A stretch of 55,514 nucleotides of DNA from DATAFF01 sp044870245 (GTDB taxonomy: Bacteria; Pseudomonadota; Alphaproteobacteria; Rhizobiales; Aestuariivirgaceae), in NCBI GenBank assembly GCA_044870245.1, contig JBIOYR010000143.1, positions 1-55,514 on the forward strand, read 5' to 3'. Of this stretch, positions 52,362 through 55,514 are shown piece after piece. Numbering within the stretch: position 1 is the first letter of the stretch; each line of letters opens with the position of its first letter. The translations under genes and the position numbers were made by a program. The notes under the pieces were generated by a model. That model was not told the origin of the DNA, made no database searches, and was given only the letters and a program-made list of their open reading frames with translations.

Positions 52362-53242
52362 GCCCGCCATTCCAGGATGCGTCCGAGGAAGCTGCGCATG
52401 TCGAACACCAGATACCAGCCGAGCATGAGCAGCAGCATCAGGAGAATGACGATCGAGGAGAGCGCCGCGGCAAGCGGATAGTTCAGGACATCCATGCTGC
52501 TGGTGATGGTGTTGCCGATCAGCTCGTAGCCGACGCCGCCGAGAATGATCGGCACGGCGCTTTCGCCGAGGCAGCCGACGAGACCGAAGAGCCCGGCGGC
52601 GAAGACGCCGGGAAGCGACAGCGGCAGGGTGATGGTGCGGAAGGTGGTGAAGGGCGAGGCGCCGAGAAGGGCACTCGCCTCGATATATTGGCGATCGATC
52701 GCGCCGATCGACAGGAACAGCGGAAAGATCATGAAGGGCATATAGGCCGAGACCAGCCCGAGCAGGACTGCGAAGTCGCTGTAGAGCAGCCAGTCGAGCG
52801 GAGCATCGGTGATGCCGGCCGACATCAGCGCGGTGTTGACGACGCCGGTGCGCCCGAGAAGCACGGTGTAGGAGACGTTGCGCACGATATAGTTGATGAG
52901 GAATGGAATGGTAAAGAGGACCAGCACGATGCGGGCGGTCGCCGGCTCGACCTTGCGGGCGAGGAAATAGGCGATGGCATAGGCCAGGACGAGGGACAGC
53001 GCCGTCGCCTCGAGAGCGACGATGAGGCTGCGCCGCAGCACCTCGAGACGCGCGCCGCCGATCAGCGAGACATAGGAGGCGAGCGAGAAGGCGGGGCGGA
53101 ATTTCAACCCTGCCCGCTCCCAGAAGCTGATCATCACGGTGAGGCCGAGCGGCACGACGAGGAAGATGCCGACGAAGACGAGCGGCAGGGAGAGCAGGAT
53201 GCGCCGCCCCCATGCCTGCCCGTGCTCGGCCGCTCGCGTCAT
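52358..53242 (-). CDS. Polyamine-type ABC transporter permease (first permease)
   Basis: A 294-residue PotB-type permease with RRILLSLPLVFVGIFLVVPL near the start, FTIPFLINYIVRNVSYTVLL, and the EAA loop (IEASALLGASPFTTFRTITLP). The chosen start is ATG 53242, 22 bases after the binding-protein gene. A frame upstream into that gene is not coding. Confidence 0.88.
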   Translation of the reverse strand: MTRAAEHGQAWGRRILLSLPLVFVGIFLVVPLGLTVMISFWERAGLKFRPAFSLASYVSLIGGARLEVLRRSLIVALEATALSLVLAYAIAYFLARKVEPATARIVLVLFTIPFLINYIVRNVSYTVLLGRTGVVNTALMSAGITDAPLDWLLYSDFAVLLGLVSAYMPFMIFPLFLSIGAIDRQYIEASALLGASPFTTFRTITLPLSLPGVFAAGLFGLVGCLGESAVPIILGGVGYELIGNTITSSMDVLNYPLAAALSSIVILLMLLLMLGWYLVFDMRSFLGRILEWRA

Positions 53243-53264
53243 CGATCTCGAACGAAGGTGACGG

Positions 53265-54431
53265 TCAGGCCGCCTTGAAGCGCGACCATTCCGACTCGTA
53301 GAACTCGACCTCGGTCGGCCAGCGGTTCTGCCAGGTGCCGCCCTTCTGGAACTTGCGGCGGACATTGGCGGTGATCTCGGCGACGCGCTTGGCCTCATCG
53401 GCCGGGAATTCGGCCGGATTGTCCTTGGCGTAGCTCTCGGCCTGCGGATTGGTCATGTAGCCGCGCAGATTGGTGATCTTGGCGCCGTACCAGCCGCCGA
53501 GCATGAAATCGAGGAGCTTGTAGGCGGCGTCGGTCTGCTCGGCAGTGCGGTTGGGGTTCTTGACCAGATAGGCGGCCATCGCCCAGAGGAGATAGCCCTC
53601 CTTGGGATCGGCATAGACGACGTCCATGCCCTTCGACTTGGCGACGAACACCATCGGCTCCCAGCAATCGATGACATAGACCTCCTTGCTGGTGATCAGA
53701 TTGACGGCCTGCTCGAAGCTGTTCCAGATCACCCGGAACTGCCCCTTCTTCTTCTGGTCGATCAGGAAGTCGGTGACCGTCTTGAACTCCTCCTTGGTCA
53801 TGTCGTCGGGATTGGCGATGTTGGCGAGGCCCGCCTTCTTGAGGTAGAGCGCGGTCTTCTGGCCGGCGGTGGTGTAATTGTCCTCGAGCGCCACATAGCC
53901 CTTCCATTTCGGATCGAACAGCGCCGCATAGGAGTCGAGCTGCCCGGTCTTCTCCGGCAGATAGGCGAAGCTGTCGCCCTGGAGCACCGTCGGCACGCCA
54001 TAGATCTCGTTGTTGTAGCCGATGAACTGGAAGCCCGGCTTGCCCTTGCCGAGGAACTCCTCGACATAGGCGTCCTTGGCCCAGTTCGGCAGGCGCGCGG
54101 TGTCGATCTTCTCGACGAGGTCGTTGTCGACCAGCGGCTTCTGCATGCCGCCGACGATGTTGATGACCTCATAGGTGCCCTGCCCGCCCGAGGCGACCAG
54201 CACATTGAGCACCGCCGAGGGGGCGTTGCCGATCGACACCAGATTGACGTCGTAGCCGCTGGCGGCCTTGAACTTCGACCAGTCGCCGCCGGGATCGCCG
54301 ACGCCGATATCGGCGAAATTGATGGTGCCGGCCGCGGCGGCGCGGCGCGGGGCGACACCCAGCCCGGCAGCAGCGGAGACAGACAAGGCAAGGCGCAAGG
54401 CGTCGCGCCGGTTCACTTTCCACGGGTTCAT
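53265..54431 (-). CDS. ABC transporter substrate-binding protein (polyamine-like), Tat-exported
   Basis: A 388-residue periplasmic protein. Its signal has twin arginines (NRRDALRLALSVSAAAGLGV), so Tat export is likely. The mature part has INFADIGVGDPGGDWSKFKA, VINIVGGMQKPLVDNDLVEKI and GYNNEIYGVPTVLQGDSFAYL, as in the PotD/extracellular solute-binding family 1. The ligand is unknown. ATG 54431 is used; upstream codons would spoil the signal. Confidence 0.88.
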   Translation of the reverse strand: MNPWKVNRRDALRLALSVSAAAGLGVAPRRAAAAGTINFADIGVGDPGGDWSKFKAASGYDVNLVSIGNAPSAVLNVLVASGGQGTYEVINIVGGMQKPLVDNDLVEKIDTARLPNWAKDAYVEEFLGKGKPGFQFIGYNNEIYGVPTVLQGDSFAYLPEKTGQLDSYAALFDPKWKGYVALEDNYTTAGQKTALYLKKAGLANIANPDDMTKEEFKTVTDFLIDQKKKGQFRVIWNSFEQAVNLITSKEVYVIDCWEPMVFVAKSKGMDVVYADPKEGYLLWAMAAYLVKNPNRTAEQTDAAYKLLDFMLGGWYGAKITNLRGYMTNPQAESYAKDNPAEFPADEAKRVAEITANVRRKFQKGGTWQNRWPTEVEFYESEWSRFKAA

Positions 54432-54496
54432 TATCGATCCTCCACGCGCCTCTGACCGGGCGCATGGGCCAAGTTCAGTCTTGAAGCCTGGAAATG

Positions 54497-54808
54497 TCAA
54501 ACCACGTCGTCATCGTCGTTGCGGAGCCGCGGTCCCAGGCGGTCGAGCCGCTCGATCTCGGCGACGATCAGGGCGGCGGCCCTCACCAGGTTGTCGCGCG
54601 GCGCACCGGGCCGGAACCGGGTCTTGGGCCATGGCCAGAAGAGCTCTGGCCATCCGTCACTGGCGTAACGCGGGACCCCGGCCAGCGCATAGGCGGCCGC
54701 TGCCTTGGGCAGGTCGCTCGGCCGATAACGGCGAGTCCTTGGTGGTATTCCGATCTGCTCAAGCCGCTGCCGCTCGGCAATAATGTCGTCGACGGCCTTG
54801 CTCCGCAT
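54497..54808 (-). CDS. Hypothetical conserved protein
   Basis: A 103-residue protein starting MRSKAVDDIIAERQRLEQIG. YRPSDLPKAAAAYALAG, a WPELFWPWPKTRFRP aromatic run and DNLVRAAALIVAEIERLDRL form a pattern that I recall from alphaproteobacterial and phage proteins of unknown function. ATG 54808 is chosen because the frame upstream (to 55000) is unlike coding sequence. The 240 bases to the next gene hold no feature I can support. Confidence 0.62.
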   Translation of the reverse strand: MRSKAVDDIIAERQRLEQIGIPPRTRRYRPSDLPKAAAAYALAGVPRYASDGWPELFWPWPKTRFRPGAPRDNLVRAAALIVAEIERLDRLGPRLRNDDDDVV

Positions 54809-55051
54809 GCCAGCGCTCCCCCGAAAGCTTGGCCCACGGCGCGTTCCTACAACCTTCCATTGTCCGCTGAAAGAGGAACAAAGACGGACTCTTGCATCGT
54901 CGCCACATTGTCGTTCGGTGTGTCCGGATTGCAATGAACGAATTAAATTTACATGGGATCCGAGCAGCGCGTTGCCTCGTCGCCCGGGCGCTGCAATCAT
55001 CTGCTTCAGTCAGTGTGTGGCGTTTCTTGGGGGCGGAGTTAACCCTCGAGC

Positions 55052-55411
55052 ATGAGCAGCGAAAAGCAGTCAGTCGAATCCGACATTCTGGAGCTCGCCT
55101 CGCGCTTCGAGCGCCTTCGGGCCAACCTCCGTCACATCGAGGTGAAGGGGGAACGTCTCGAGGAGGTGGTGAGCGAATACACCCCCGAGCTGATCAGGAT
55201 CGCCAACCAGCTGATGACCGCGACACCGGCATCGCCGGCCGAGCTGTGGGCCATGGCGAAGGTCGCGCTGTGGGCGCAGAACGACGAGATCCGCCACCGC
55301 GAGCTCGAGGGCCAGACGGTCGGCCCGCTCGACCTGTTCTGCAAGCGCGTGCTCGAACGGCTGGACAACGGCTTCGTCGAGCTGCTTTGCCATCCGACCC
55401 AGACGAGGCAT

Positions 55412-55414
<3 letters not shown>
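55052..55414 (+). CDS. Hypothetical protein
   Basis: A 120-residue, helical, acidic protein (SDILELASRFERLRANLRHIE, VKGERLEEVVSEYTPELIRI, ELWAMAKVALWAQNDEIRHRE). No signal peptide or membrane segment. I recognise no family. The TAG stop is the first unit of a heptamer array. Confidence 0.62.

Positions 55415-55514
<100 letters not shown>

Noticed and set aside
52362..53213. N-terminal extension of the second permease
   Set aside because: It is an out-of-frame reading of the first permease; the six-span protein starts at 52361.
54809..55051. A gene in the gap before the last coding sequence
   Set aside because: Open frames here are short, lack ribosome sites and show shadow-like composition.

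Overview
The window reads as a chromosomal segment of an alphaproteobacterium, most likely order Hyphomicrobiales (Rhizobiales). The evidence is high GC (a hand count of 22801-22860 gives 68%) together with an MbfA-type ferritin/VIT1 iron exporter behind an Irr-like box, a SCO-RegB-RegA redox cluster, MmcB, an intracellular PHA depolymerase, a LuxI/LuxR pair and several rhizobial families of unknown function. The genus cannot be fixed from the sequence alone.

Layout. 1-3310: a partial, low-GC ImmA-type metallopeptidase, then an overlapping minus-strand unit gst-queG-SDR. 3391-10489: housekeeping genes (uppP, CAP protein, dapB-gpmA, DUF2244, nth, CysZ-like protein, adenosine kinase, mbfA). 10490-14097: a MITE-like 270-bp inverted-repeat element, lepA and phaZ. 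14098-21253: SCO/regB/regA, mmcB, an ABC-2 exporter, glucokinase and a second PfkB kinase. 21299-22353: a small low-GC pocket with a DUF2335 membrane protein. 22549-30256: polA, whose proofreading site is degenerate, an acyltransferase, a family of three tiny membrane proteins absent from ordinary gene calls, two paralogous small acidic proteins, a ribbon-helix-helix protein, tRNA-Arg(CCG) and a DUF2231 protein. 30391-35440: a urease cluster ureE-F-AB-C-G-D with fused gamma/beta subunits. 35461-39448: a PLP decarboxylase-like protein, SRPBCC, DMT and DUF427 proteins. 39517-44106: an Rrf2 regulator, a small ORF and a sulfate ABC transporter. 44205-46049: quorum sensing. 46121-55514: GNAT, DUF72, flavodoxin-like, HdeD, a BNR protein with a MoaD-like partner, pyroglutamyl peptidase, and a polyamine-type ABC transporter without an ATPase.

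The most distinctive feature is a heptanucleotide repeat, TAGGCAG (reverse complement CTGCCTA), found in at least ten intergenic sites. Copies often face each other as inverted arrays around a short loop. In seven plus-strand genes and in phaZ the TAG of a repeat unit is the gene's stop codon, and the last residues of PhaZ are translated from the repeat. A second palindrome family (CTTCTCCCCG / CGGGGAGAAG followed by GGGAGTAAT) occurs at 1-50 and 4231-4261, and forms the apparent 3' end of the first gene.

Gene functions were assigned by recognising motifs in the translations; no database search was run.
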